From Otis tarda (lineage: Eukaryota > Chordata > Aves > Otidiformes > Otididae), in contig CM048552.1 in assembly GCA_026413225.1 (NCBI GenBank), positions 45,833,001 to 45,897,000 of the forward strand: a stretch of DNA of 64,000 bases, given 5' to 3'. Positions within the stretch are counted from its first letter, which is position 1. Every line of letters starts with the position of its first letter. Below are positions 24,205 through 35,729 of the stretch, in pieces. The notes below the pieces were generated by a model. It worked only from the letters and a program-made list of their open reading frames with translations, was not told where the DNA came from and did not search any database. The translations under genes were made by a program, and so were the position numbers.

Positions 24205-25475
24205 ATTTTGCAAGTCTGGAGGTCCTCTATTTCAGCTTCTCATTTGAAGTAGGACTGTTGCCAACATCATGTCAGGTCTAGCAGAACACTGAAAATCTCC
24301 AAGGACAGAGGTCCCTTGACCTCCTCAGGAGAACAAGTTCCAATGCTGTGTTACACTGGTAACTGCACTACCCTATTAATGATTTTGTTTTTCCAGCCTA
24401 AAACTTCAAAGCCATAATTTATGATAACTTCATCTTTTTGTGGGGTTTTTTTTGCTGCTACTGTGAAGACTGTAGTTCTATTGTGAAGACTGTAGTTCTA
24501 TTGCCTTTCTAGCTGCCCTTCAAATGGTTGTAGGCATTTGTTAGATTTCCCCTCAGTCTTCTCTTCTCTTAATTGAATAACAGCTATTCCCTCATGCTTT
24601 CTTCACAGCACATGTGCTCTGGGTCCCTGGTCACCATGGCGGCCCTCTGCTGAACTTCTCTGGTTTCTCCATATCCCTCTGTAACCAGATGGAAGGCAAA
24701 ATTATATGCGATATTCTGGGCGTAACCTCATCAATGGCAAATATGGAGTAATAGCAGTTTTCCTTTATCTTTTAGCCATATTTCTCTTAACACAGACCAA
24801 CACATTTTTTTGCTTCTATGCAGTGACAGTGCACTGTTCCACCTGGAGTCTGCTATAAACTTTAAGCTCATACCAGCAGTGCTGCTATTTGACTGTGAGT
24901 TCAAGCCTGTACAAATGCACAAGATTTTCCATCATGGTTTCTGACTTTGAACTTTGCCTTACCAAAGATCAGGAAGTTTCTGTTGACCCTAGTCCTCGAA
25001 TTTTTCAGACTCCCTCTCCACTGAAACTCTGTGCCAACAACTCTGTGCCATCACCCAAGTGGATGATGCAGATGTTGAATACATATGGGGCACACAATTT
25101 TTGTGTTAGTCAAGCACTTTGTAAATCTGTGCCAGCTACTCCAGATACACTTTTTCTTCACCTGCTTGAATAGAACCTAAGAGTAAATGTTTTGTGATCT
25201 TTCTGGGAGCTGAGGTGGTGCTGACCAGTTCATTCCTTGAAGCCACATGGGCTACTTTGCATTTTCTAAAGGCAAGATGGGCATAACGTTAGGGTTTTTT
25301 TTCCAGTTTTTACTGGTCAGGCACCTCCCCCCATGACAATAGTTTTCTGAAGATGACAAAGAGTTGAGTTCAAAAATCACAGCAGCCAGCCCTTTCAGCC
25401 CTCCTGGGTGAATCCCATCTTGTTCCAGGGATTTGAATGTATCCACTTTGTCTTAATCTGTTGTGTGTCTGCTGT
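24205..25475 (-). mobile_element. Ancient CR1-like relic
   Basis: On the minus strand this is a heavily decayed CR1-family LINE covering the 3' UTR, RT C-terminal region, RT core and part of the linker. Recognisable islands include the GCCCTCTGCTGAACTTCTCT block near 24641-24660, the GATGATGCAGATGTTGAATA block (the NIF-DD region) near 25062-25081, and CAGCCCTCCTGGGTGAATCC (the linker before RT) near 25396-25415. No frame survives. It is much more diverged than the other CR1 copies and contains a later 20-bp tandem duplication. I cannot give a subfamily. Confidence 0.72.
24461..24500. repeat. 20-bp tandem duplication
   Basis: Two adjacent 20-mers (CTGTGAAGACTGTAGTTCTA and the same with T first) differ at one base. 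They lie inside the ancient CR1 relic and must be later than it, because the relic itself is strongly diverged. Confidence 0.9.
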
Positions 25476-26462
25476 TTATTGCCCCATGCCTTCCTATCTC
25501 TTCCCAGATCACTCTTCTAAGAAAATAAGATTGTTAATATTCTCAGAATCCTGAATAGCTGTGACTTTCCTATTTCCCTCTGTGAACCTTTCATGACTTT
25601 TGAGACTCTTGAATCAGAAAATGACAGGCAAATGTCTCTAAAGAGAGTATTAGTTGGAGCAAAATATATCAGACCTGCTTCCACCTGCTACTGTCAAATT
25701 TTTTTCTAGTCTTACTCAAAAAAGGGAAACTGTAGATCTCCAATATGGTGTAGGCAAGAGACAGAGGCACAGGAAAGTGCCAAAATGCTTTTCCTTAGGA
25801 TAATAGCAGTTTTTCATCCAAGGAATTTAGTAGTCGTGCATAGGGGAATGGTATATCTGAATACACAACAAAAGTAGGTCAGTAGTTGTTTGAGAAGAAT
25901 TTCTCTTATCTTGAGAAAGTATGTACATTTGGATGAGTTTTGGTTTAAAATTAATATATTTATCTCAAGCTTGGTATCTACGAAATCTGACAGAGGGGAA
26001 AAATACCCACCAAACCTGCAGAGGCTTGAACCTGCATCAATTATTAAAAAGACATGGTTGGTAAAAAGAAATGAGATTGGTCTTTTTCAAAGATGTGACT
26101 AGTCTTTTTAGCAAAATTTCTAATAGGTATGACACATTTGATTATGTGTCAGTTATTTACTGTAAGCATACAGTAAACAAGTTTTCTCATTTTCTACTAT
26201 AGATATGTTTATTAGCACATGGAAGACACTTTCTATTACGGATTTCAACAGGGAAAATATTTGCTGAATCAATGCACTGAATTATATGGAAGAGTGGACC
26301 AGTGTGTACTGTCAACATTAGTGATGATTTTGCATAAACATCGAAAATCAAAAAATAACATTTACATTTCTTGTTATATTTAAAATTACCATTCAGAAAG
26401 TATGTCAGATACAGTTTTAAAGAAAAAAAAAAGTGTTCATTATTAAGTTTTCCTTATTGTTG
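25476..26462. other. Unique DNA, no gene recognised
   Basis: No gene, RNA gene or clear repeat is visible. The first ~100 bp might be a further unrecognisable extension of the ancient CR1 relic. Confidence 0.5.
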
Positions 26463-27018
26463 TAGAATCATAGAATCATACAACAGTTTGATTTGGAAAG
26501 GACCTTTAAAGGTCATCCAGCCCAACCCCCCTGCAAGGAGCAGGGACATTTTCAATTAGATCAGGTTGCTCAGAGCCCAGTCCAGCCTGGCCTTGAATGT
26601 TTCCAAGGATGGGGCATCCACCACCTCTCTGGGCAACCTGTTCCAGTGTTCTACCACCCTCATTGTAAAATATTTTTTTGTAATATCTAATCTGAATCTA
26701 CCTCCCTCTATTTTGAAACTGTTACCCCTCATCCTGTTGCAACAGGTCCTGATGAAGAGTTTCTCTCTGTCTTTCCTATAAGCCCCCTTTAGTTACTGGA
26801 AGACTGCTATAGGTTCTCTCTGGAGCCTCCTCTTCTCCAGGCTGAACAGCCCCATCTCTCTCAGCCTGTCCTCATAAGAGAGGTGCTCCAGCCCTCTGAT
26901 CATCTTCGTGGCCCTCCTCTGGACTCTCCAGAGTAGTCGTCCAGATGGTCCATGTCCTTCTTATGTTGAGGGCTCCGTAGCTGGAGGCAGAACTCCAGGT
27001 GAAGTCTCATGAGAGTGG
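26463..27018 (-). mobile_element. 5'-truncated CR1 LINE
   Basis: A ~555-bp CR1 3' end on the minus strand runs from the octamer tail (TAGAATCATAGAATCATA, 26464) through the 3' UTR block GACCTTTAAAGGTCATCCAG into the C-terminal RT region (the counterpart of [13 protein letters not shown] near 26850). It stops at the segment encoding the HLEYCVQ neighbourhood. The frame is interrupted, although several blocks remain close to the young copies. It is intermediate in age. Confidence 0.92.
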
Positions 27019-29059
27019 CCTTTGGTAACTGCAATTAGCCTAATTCAAGCATATGTCAAAGACGGAAATTATTCTAAAATTCAGCAAATGGGACATACTG
27101 CTAATGGAAATAAAGAGCAGTACAAATATAACACTGTAGCAAATTAGAAGTCAAAAATTCAGTGGCTGGTTTCTGATCCTCATGTTAAAATAGGGGTTTT
27201 TTTACTAACAAATTGGATTACCCTCTCCACCCAAATCTTCTTCCCTCTCCATCTCACCTCATGTACAGGAAACAGAAGTTAATTTAACCCTATTGTTAGG
27301 AAGTGGAACTCATTTATAAATTAAACTGGGTGGTTATTTGGCTTCAGCCTAGAGAATTTGAAAGGCAACTTAAAAGTTATAAATTATTACAGCAAGCTGA
27401 GTAATTTACATAATTACTTCAGCTACTTATTTCTGAAAGAATATTATTTCCTCCCACTTATTGGAAGCTGATTATAAAAGGAGTTTTCATTATATTTATT
27501 ATTTCATTGTAAATTTTGAACATGATATTTAAAACGCACTAGTTCAGTTTCAGACCACTGTTAAGAAATGATTGCTAAGATCATGAGAGACACTAGATAT
27601 TCAAATTGTTAAAGTCTTGTGAACAAAAAACCACTAAATATGCTGATTTGCTAAAAAGTAGATGCATTTTTTTTTGCAGAAATGCAAATGCTTCTTTAAA
27701 TTTTTTTACTCACTTTCTAGTTTGTAATTTCAAATTTCTCACTACAGTCATAATGTTTATGAATAACCCTATTAAGAGACAATTTAAAATCTTACAAAAC
27801 TACAGAACTTCAGGAGTCGGGTCTTAAAGGAAGACCTGTAAAGTTGGTAATTGCAGTTCTACAGAAGTCAGTGGCATATTTTCCACCGTCTTCAATAGGG
27901 TCATGGTTTCACCACATATAGTACAATATTTACAATAATATGAAATAGGCACATTTTGCATTGTTATTGATTCCTGACTAGTTGATACTGTTACTAGGAG
28001 GAGACCTTGCAGTACTCATTGTGACACTGAATCTTTTACAGAATGAAGATAGTTGATGAGACCTATCAGGTAAATAGCATCAGAAAATGTTATGAACTAC
28101 AGATTTTCCTTTGTAGGTAACATAGGCCTCGCCAAGGCAATGCTGATGGAAAAAATAGACTTCTGTAAGATTTATTGGCTCGGTACAGTTTTTAAATTTA
28201 ACGTCTCAGAGTGCTGTGAAGTAATTGTGTGTGCATGCCTGGTTGTAGTTGCAAAGGATACAGTAAGACTCTTTGTCTTGCTCGCTTAATTGCCTCTGTG
28301 TCGAGAGTCTGAGGGATTTGGGATTCTTACTACCCCAAACATTATCTTATTCTGCATAGATTATAACCTTTCTAGTGCAAGTCATCAAGTGTGCAAGCTT
28401 AGCATTAACTTTCTAGGAGTATCTGGACAACTGTTTATCCAGCTCCAGAAATTATTCAGCTCAAATTTTAATGGTATGGATTTGGAGTAGAAAGAAAATA
28501 CTTTCTGGTTTCTTGGGAAAAAAAGTCTATTTCAGTTCAAGAATGAATGCTAATACAATAATTTATTTACTGTGCTTCCTAGTTTGAGTACTAATTTGTT
28601 AGAGAATTAAAAAGAATTTAGCATATCGCACAGCATGTAGCTCTATAAATGTAATGCCAGGAACTCAATCATAGTGTTATGCAATGTAAGCCTTGTGTGT
28701 TAGCAAGGAAGTGAAATTAACTTAAATATAATGAATCAAACTGAGGACATACCTGTTTTATGTCACATTCATGTACATTGTAAGCAATAGTTCAGAGATA
28801 TATTTGTCACAATGGCACTTTATTATTAGTGACCTAAGATAAGGTATACACCTGATCAGATTTGGTTTAGTTCAAATCAGTGCTTTCACATGCTTTCAAA
28901 AGTGTTTTTAAAATATCTCAGTCAGAGGTCCTTTCTGCATTAGAAAAGTTATGTACTTTGGACTGGAGTAGACGAATGCTGATGAAATGATAAATTAGCG
29001 AGCATGATTTTACAGTCAGTATAGACCACAGAGAGTTTGTGTTGACACAATATTTGTAA
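27019..29059. other. Unique AT-rich DNA, no gene recognised
   Basis: About 2 kb has no recognisable gene, repeat or RNA gene. The short open frames near 27606 and 28092-28490 have no family motifs. Confidence 0.55.
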
Positions 29060-29405
29060 GAACACAGCCATATTAGGTCATGCCAAAGATTTATCTAGTC
29101 CAATATTTCATCTTGGAAAAAAACTGATAGTGTATACATTCAGTGTAATACCCTAGTGATACTTCCCCAGACAGATCCTTCCAGAAATCTCCAGGTTTAG
29201 TATTTCCTGAGCTATAGATTATACCTTTGTGTTTAACTGTATTTGATGGAGATTTCTTCTATGAATATTCCTAATCCTTTTTAAATCTATGTTTTGGCAC
29301 TTACAATATCATATGGAAAAGGCTTCCATATTTTTATCATGTATTGCATTTTCTTCTGTTTATTTTGAATCTGCTATTTAGTGATACTTGGCCTAATTTA
29401 CATTC
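29060..29405 (-). mobile_element. Ancient CR1/L3-like 3' relic
   Basis: On the minus strand the segment matches the 3' end of an old amniote CR1/L3 LINE lineage. Its plus-strand hallmarks are the start AAGAACACAGCCATATTAGG, then ATCTAGTCCAATATTTCATC, CCTAATCCTTTTTAAATC and ACAATATCATATGGAAAAGG, which encode the decayed RT C-terminus. It lacks the ATTCTATG tail of bird CR1. From memory of reptile repeats, this is the type whose relatives read CATACTGGGTCAGACCAA in turtles and crocodiles. The assignment to that lineage is inferred. Confidence 0.65.
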
Positions 29406-30569
29406 ACAGAAGATTACGATGAGCATCAAGCCATCCAATCCAAATTACTTCAGTCATAGTCAAGAACAATGAATACCACTTGCATGATACTTTTTGCAGT
29501 AACATATCTTGTATAGTAAGTGTCAATTTCTGCCAAGATAAAATGATACCCTGTTGCTGAAAATTGCTATCCCTACAGCTGACATTTTTGAATATTCTAT
29601 TGAAACTCTTATAAAAGTATGGGGTGGGAGGCAGGAATCAGTCCTTTAAAATCTTAAAACATCCAGAATAAAATATTTTGACAAAAAAGAAGTCGTCCAT
29701 CATTTTTAATAATAACACTTTCTATATCTGGCTTGTAAGATATTTTGGTATTGCCATTGACATCATAAACACCTGTACAGAGCAAAAGAATGCATCGTGA
29801 CCTCTTTGAGATGATAAGTAATTTGAGGAACATATGAATAGGACTATTAGGTGGACTCTCAAGCTTATTTCTCAGCAGATACCCTCTACTGTCAAGAATT
29901 ATTTAATGTTTAAGAACCAATCAAAGGCCCTTCAACTGGAATTAATTTCAAGGTGATAGTGGTGCCACCGCTTGTTTAGACCACAGCTGAGTTATCAAGC
30001 ATCAAATTGTTCATCAGAAAGAGAATTCAAGTCATTCTCAGCCTAAGAGCAACTAAACACTGAAATTTCGTATTCTTCTTTACAGTCTTGAATACTACTC
30101 TATGGCACAACTATGGTTGAGGATGTTCTGCAAAGGGAAAGGCATCCTTCTAAGCAGCTTTACTGTAGCTGAGAAAGGAGCTTCATAAGGCTGGAACATG
30201 CTAAATAAAAGGAAATTAAACTTTGTAGTCAAGAAGATACCCCAAGAAAGAAGTCCTGAGATTTCATTTCTGCTGCTCATTCTATTTAAACATATTATCC
30301 CAAGACTCTTAAATGGAAAAAAAAAAAAAAAACAGATGTAATTCTGGAAGTAGGTGCTGAATGTTTCTTCAGCAGTGAAGGATCATTTGTCACCAAATTA
30401 CAGGGGGATCCTTCTTGCTTGCCCTTTCTCTGCTGCAAAATAGAAGTTTTGTATTTGTAAGAATCATAGAGCTTAAGTTAATTACAAAAAAATAATCTAA
30501 ACAAGGCTTGTGGAAGAGAAGCATATGAACAGGACATATTAAACAGCACTCAGCAGCTGGTGCAGAGTA
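29406..30569. other. Unique DNA, no gene recognised
   Basis: Nothing recognisable was found except an A-run near 30317-30332. The last ~200 bp may already belong to the decayed 5' region of the CR1 that follows. Confidence 0.5.
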
Positions 30570-32100
30570 AAACATCCAGGATGCCCAGAGGCACTGTGAA
30601 AGAGACTCTGTGAGACTGCTGGAGCTCGTGCTTCAATGGCAAAGGTATACTGGGGAGTGTGGCTCCCAACAGAATCTGCAGTCACCCCTCCTGATTACAT
30701 GGTTTTGACCAAGACACAACTCCTGAGGTAGCACAAGGTTGCCCAGGTAAAAGGTTGTTAGGAGGGGCTGTGGTGTCTCCTCCCCCAGGGCTGGTATCTG
30801 TGGGATGTATACCCTAGCAGAGACACAGGGCTGTCAAATGAAGGAGCTATGGGAGGAGGTGAGTAGACTGTATAACATCAAGGAGGATAAGCAAGACACG
30901 AAAAGGATCTTTGCAGAAACCTTGCAGGGAAAAAAAAAAAACCACAAATCCATACTACATGGAAGGACAGATGGCCTGAGGTTATTCTTAAATAACTGAA
31001 TAGAGATTTCCAAGATGATGAAGGCTGGACTTAATCTTCAGTTAACCAATTAAGTGAGATTTAGAGGGAGAGAGTACATAAAATACAAGGAAAAGTACAA
31101 GCTGTATATCTAGGTGCCCATTCCAAGTGCTTGTGCATGAACACATGCAGCATGGGAAGCAAGGAGGAGAAATTAGAAGCCTTTGTGCACTCACAGATCT
31201 ATAATCTCATTGGAATCATAGAGACACAGGGGCACATTGGTAGGTACGGGTTTTTGGGAAAGTCAGGCTAGGAAGACAGAATGGAGATTTGCACCCTGTG
31301 CAAAGAAGCATTTGACTATGTGGCATTTTGCTCTGGGATGAGTAACAAGACAGTCAAAACCTGACAGGTAAAAGAGGAATGGAAATCAACAAGAGGGAAA
31401 CTGTGGTGAGCATCCCCTAGAGATGACCTCCACAAGAGGAGGAAACAGATGAAGTTTTCTTTATGGACTAAAGAGGAAGAAGCTTCATGGTTGAAGGGCC
31501 TGGTACTCATGGGAAATTTTGTCTGGATATCTGCTTGACATGCAGGGCACAAACAGTCAAGATTTCTGGAGCTCCTTGGAGATCATTTTTTTGACACAGG
31601 TAAGCCAACTAGGGGATATTCCCTGCAGGACCTGCTATATATAAACAAGGAAGAACTACTCAAGGATGTGAAGACTGTTGGGAGCCTCCACTATGTATAT
31701 AATGGTAGAATTTAAGATCTTGAGACACAGGGGGAAGGACTGGACAGAGTCCTGGGCAACCTGCCCTAGCTGACCCTGCCTGATCAGGAATGATTAGACT
31801 TGAAAATCTCAAGACATTCCTGCCAATCTCAAATGGTCTGTGATTCTGTGGAAGTGAATAGCAGAATTGCAACTCTCATCTTCAGGAGAGTTTATTTAAA
31901 CTTCTTCATGGAAATACTTGGCAGATAGCACGGAAGAACAAAAGAGTTCAGCAGATTTGGTTGTCCTCAAGGACTGTCTCTTCAGGGCAAAAGAATGGTC
32001 CATTCTTATGTGCAGCAAGGTGAGCAAGCATGGTAGAAGGACAGCATGGATGAAGCAGGAACTCTGGACTGAAGCAATATAATTTTTTTTTTTTTTTAAT
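30570..32100 (+). mobile_element. Old CR1 LINE, 5' half (ORF1 end and endonuclease)
   Basis: This is the plus-strand 5' portion of an old CR1. Near 30805-30940 it encodes the coiled-coil-like end of ORF1 (KELWEEVSRLYNIKE). Near 31140-31240 lies the start of ORF2 and the endonuclease (LIGIIET, retaining the catalytic Glu). A decayed GDFN region (LMGNF) lies near 31510, and the end of the endonuclease and beginning of the linker near 31930-32060. Frameshifts, stops and internal deletions are numerous. It is the only copy here that reaches upstream of the endonuclease. The element is interrupted at about 32120 by a younger CR1 and resumes after 33374. The left boundary is uncertain by ~100 bp. 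Confidence 0.75.
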
Positions 32101-32121
32101 CTACGCAGTCAATAAGACAGT

Positions 32122-33374
32122 AATCATAGAATCATAGAATCATAGAATCACATGGTTGGATGGGACCTATAAGATCATCTAGTCCAACCGTCTTCCCACT
32201 ACCATTGCTGTCACAGCTACTAAACCATATCTTGTAGCTTCTCATCAAGCCGCCTCTTGAACACTGCCAGGGACGGCGACTCCACCACCTCCCTGGGCAG
32301 GCCATTCCAGTGCCTGACCACTCTTTGAGAGAAAAAGTTTTTCCTCACGTCCAATCTAAACCTCCTTTGGTACAACTTGTGGCCATTTCCTCGGGTCCTG
32401 CTTGTTGCCTGGAAGAAGAGGCCAAACCCCTGTTCATCACAACCTGCCTTCAGGAAGCTATAGAGTGCAATGAGGTCTCCCCTGAGCCTCCTCTTCTCCA
32501 GAGTAAACAATCCCAACTCTCTCAGCCGCTCCTCATAAGACTTGTGCTCCAGACCCCTCACCAGCTTTGTTGCCCTTCTCTGGACACGTTCCAGGGCTTC
32601 AATGTCTTTCTTGTAGTGAGGGGCCCAAAACTGAACACAATACTCAAGGTGTGGCCTCACCAGTGCCGAATACAGGGGGATGATTACCTCCCTGCTCCTG
32701 CTGGCCACACTATTTCTAATGCAGGCTAGGATGCCGTTGGCCCTCTTGGCCACCTGGGCACACTGTCAGCTCATGTTCAGCTGAGCATCAACCAAGACCC
32801 CCAGGTCCCTTTCCTCTTCACAATCCTCCAGCCACTCAGCTCCGAGCCTATAGCACTGCATGGGGTTGTTGTGGCCAAAGTGCAGGACCCGACACTTGGC
32901 CTTGTTGAACCTCATCCCATTCAGCTCAGCCCAGCGATCCAGCCTATCCAGATCCCTCTGAAGGGCCTCCCTACCCTCAGGCAGATCAACACCGCCACCC
33001 AACTTGGTGTCATCTGCAAACTTACTGAGGGTACACTCAATCCCCTCGTCTAGGTCATCAATAAAGATATTGAACAAGATGGGCCCAAGTACCGACCCCT
33101 GGGGGACACCACTTGTAACAGGCTGCCAGCTGGACTTGACTCCATTAACTACTACCCGCTGGGCACGGCTCCCTAGCCAGTTCTTTATCCAAAGAAGGGT
33201 ATACCTACCCAGTCCACAGGCAGCCAGTTTCCCTAGGAGAATACTGTGAGAGACCGTGTCAAAGGCTTTGCTGAAGTCCAGGTAGACCACATCAACAGCC
33301 TTTCCCTCATCCACCAGTCTGGTCACCCAGTCGTAAATGGGACTATAGGACTCTAACAAGACATTAGAGTGCAT
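32122..33374 (-). mobile_element. Younger CR1 inserted into older CR1
   Basis: A 1.25-kb 5'-truncated CR1 on the minus strand is nested in an old plus-strand CR1. It has three tandem octamers of the tail (ATAGAATC in plus orientation, 32127-32150) and the RT region from upstream of motif A to the C-terminus. Its sequence differs from the 3927 and 51435 copies (for example the C-terminus reads [13 protein letters not shown]), so it belongs to another subfamily. Only one stop codon interrupts its RT frame. Confidence 0.93.
32220..33374 (-). pseudogene. CR1 reverse transcriptase with one in-frame stop
   Basis: Read from 33374 down to 32220, this is a 380-codon RT C-terminal frame broken by a single TGA (32763-32765) just after DAQLNMS. 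Motif A (YLDFSKAFD), motif B ([11 protein letters not shown]) and motif C (FADD) are all intact in the upstream 202 codons. The downstream 177 codons hold the conserved C-terminal region. No frameshift is evident. The endonuclease is missing, so the copy was non-autonomous from the start. The stop is probably a neutral mutation after insertion. Confidence 0.85.
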
Positions 33375-34222
33375 CTAAGGCTTCTGAAGAAGCTGGCCTA
33401 GGTTACTAGAAGTGTTTTTCATGGGACAATAATGAGCTGATGCTCTTTTATGTCTTTCATCAACAGCTAGGATGACTAAATGAAAAGCACCTTCAGGAAG
33501 TTTTGTGGATGACACCAAACTGCGAGCAGTACTTGATATACTGGAGGGAAAGGTGATGATCCAAAGGGATTTCACTGTGCTGGAAAAAATAGACTAACAG
33601 AGACCTCATGAAATGTAACACTAATGGGCTGGAATAACCCCCCTGCAAGAGGACAGACCTACCTGGCTTGAAAGCAGCTTTGAGAGGAAAGGCCCTGGAA
33701 GTCCTGGTGGCCAGCAAGCTGATCATGAGTCAGCAGTGCGCTCTTGCGGTTGTGAAGGCTAACTGCACATTGAGCAGCGTTAGTAGGAGCCTAGCGAGTA
33801 AGATGGGAGAAGTAATTATCCCCATCTACTTGGCACCTGAAACCACATTTTGAGTGCTACATCAAAATATAGGCTTCCTGGTACAAGAAAGACGCTCACA
33901 AACTGGAGCAAGCCCAATGGAGGGCTACCAAGAGGGGTGGAGAATATGTCTTACTAGAAAAGTCAGAGAAAATTTGGGTTGTTTTTTTTTTTCCTCAGTC
34001 TGAGTAAGAAGGATTAGTGAAGTCTTACTGCTATCTTCTGCTACCTAGTGGATTATTACAGAGAAGACAAAGTCATACTCTTCTCAGAAGTATGCAGAGA
34101 AAATACAAGGCTGAGAAAGATCCTGAGCAATCTGATCAAATATTAAACTTAGCCCTGCTTTGAGCAGGGCCTTGGATCAGATGACATCCAGGAATACTTT
34201 CTAACCTACTTTATTCTGTGAT
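33375..34222 (+). mobile_element. Old CR1 LINE, 3' half (continuation)
   Basis: This continues the plus-strand old CR1 begun at 30570. From about 33495 it encodes the decayed FADD region (FVDDTKL), then the ANLMKF region, the C-terminal RT blocks and the 3' UTR (CCCTGCTTTGAGCAGGGCCT), ending with ATTCTGTGAT at 34222. Stops and small deletions are frequent. The EN-RT linker and RT motifs A and B are missing between the two halves, so a deletion of several hundred bp accompanied or preceded the nested insertion. Confidence 0.8.
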
Positions 34223-35566
34223 ATTAAGTTATAGAAAACAGTATCTATTGAATAGATCTTAAGTTTCAATGATTCCTGTTACAGCAGTAAGGTTAGAAAA
34301 GTTAACTTTTAAGAACACAATATATTTTAGGAACTTCTTCTTTCTTTATCCATGTTTTTGCTTCTAGACTTTTCCAGCTGTGATTTTCTTTTTGTACTCA
34401 TCTAGAGGTTTCAGTTCTGTTAAACCATACTATACATAAAATTCAGAAAGTTAAATTTCTCTTTCATAAAGGAAATTGTGTTCCTTAGAGGGTCAGTTCT
34501 ACTGAATATCACTAAACTCAAAATACATTACTTTTCTGCAAGATAAAGAGTTTTAAAGCTTCAGATCTGCATGTATTGTCTAGCTGCACTGGGCACAGCT
34601 TACACCTCATAAAGCTATGACCTTTTTATTTCCTTTTTTCCTATGCAGTATGTGTGAATGTATTCCACTTCTTAGTAAAATTCTGGTTTTCCATTCTTCT
34701 CCATGGGACATGACTCTGGAACAAATATTAGTTTAAACCTATGATGTAAAGGAGAAAACGGTAAAAACAGACCAGCAATAAGCCATAATAATAACTATAA
34801 TGTGTTTTATGCTTTCACAGTGCTTCTGGTTTATCAGCCAGCGCAGTTGTGGATAGCTTAATTTCTACTGTTTTCAATATCCTACTCTAACTGAGGGTAC
34901 TGCTCAGATGAAAAATATACATTGAAAAATAGACAGTTAACAGAATGAGAAGCTGCACATAAGAGTATCTCAGAATACCTATTGCCAATTAACCAATTAA
35001 CCATTAACAAATTAATCAATATTCAGAATATTGGTTAAAATCAATGATAACCTCTTCTTTTTTTTTTCCAGTGAATGTTAAAAGCACATCAGCAATGAAG
35101 AACTAAGAGCATGCAGTAAATATGGTCTGTGATGACAGTATGAATAATTACGCCAATCAAGACTTCAATTATCAAGCGTGTAATTACTTAAACACTACTT
35201 TTGAGCAATCTAAACTTGAGAAAGACAGTTATGGCAAGAGAGAAATCTTCATATCTTTCAGATTTTGCAAATATCTCTGAGTGCTATTTCTACACACAGC
35301 CCTAGGACTTCCAGGTAATAACTGTTTTGTGTGTTTGACGTGGAAGGAAAGACATTTGTTTGCTCCTTTCACATTTCTCTGTCCTTACATTTACATCCTG
35401 CTTCTTCCCTTTATGTTCATTCCCCCTTCCCTCTTCTCTTTTTCCTGTTACCAGACTATGTGGCTCAATTTTTTTTTTTTAGAGGAAAGCATACAATAGA
35501 ACATGTATTAATTCCATTAATCTCCATTTGAGTAAGGGGAAGGGGGGAGGAAAAAATTGGTTGATG
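34223..35566. other. Unique AT-rich DNA
   Basis: No gene is recognised, apart from the candidate exon at 35072-35314 described separately. A T-run near 35468-35480 and pyrimidine-rich DNA near 35380-35450 are the only other features. Confidence 0.5.
35072..35314 (+). other. Candidate exon with 52-codon ORF (unassigned)
   Basis: A strong acceptor (CTTCTTTTTTTTTTTCCAG, ending 35071) opens a 243-bp segment, followed by a moderate donor (CCAG|GTAATA at 35315). Inside, an ATG at 35122 in an acceptable context (A at -3, G at +4) starts a 52-codon frame that ends with TGA at 35278-35280. The peptide begins MVCDDSMNNYANQ and contains an NTT sequon. I recognise no family. It could be a noncoding exon, a terminal exon of a small secreted or receptor-type protein, or chance. 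Confidence 0.22.
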
Positions 35567-35729
35567 TGGTGGATGCCCCATCCTTGGAAATGTTCAAGGC
35601 CAGGCTGGATGAGGCTCTGAGCAACCTGATCTAGTCAGGGATGTCCCTGCTCTTGCAGGGGGGTTGGACTAGATGACCTTTGAAGGTCCCTTCCAACTCT
35701 AACCATTCTATGATTCTATGATTCTATGA
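35567..35729 (+). mobile_element. CR1 LINE 3'-end fragment, young
   Basis: This 163-bp CR1 3' end has the last ~25 codons of ORF2 ([20 protein letters not shown], to the TAG near 35634), the 3' UTR with TGTCCCTGCTCTTGCAGGGG and the terminal ATTCTATG octamers. It is nearly identical to the ends of the copies at 3927-5141 and 51435-52248, so it is probably of similar age and subfamily but more strongly truncated. Confidence 0.92.

Noticed and set aside
32310-32729. 139-codon plus-strand frame
   Set aside because: Shadow of the CR1 RT encoded on the minus strand at the same place.
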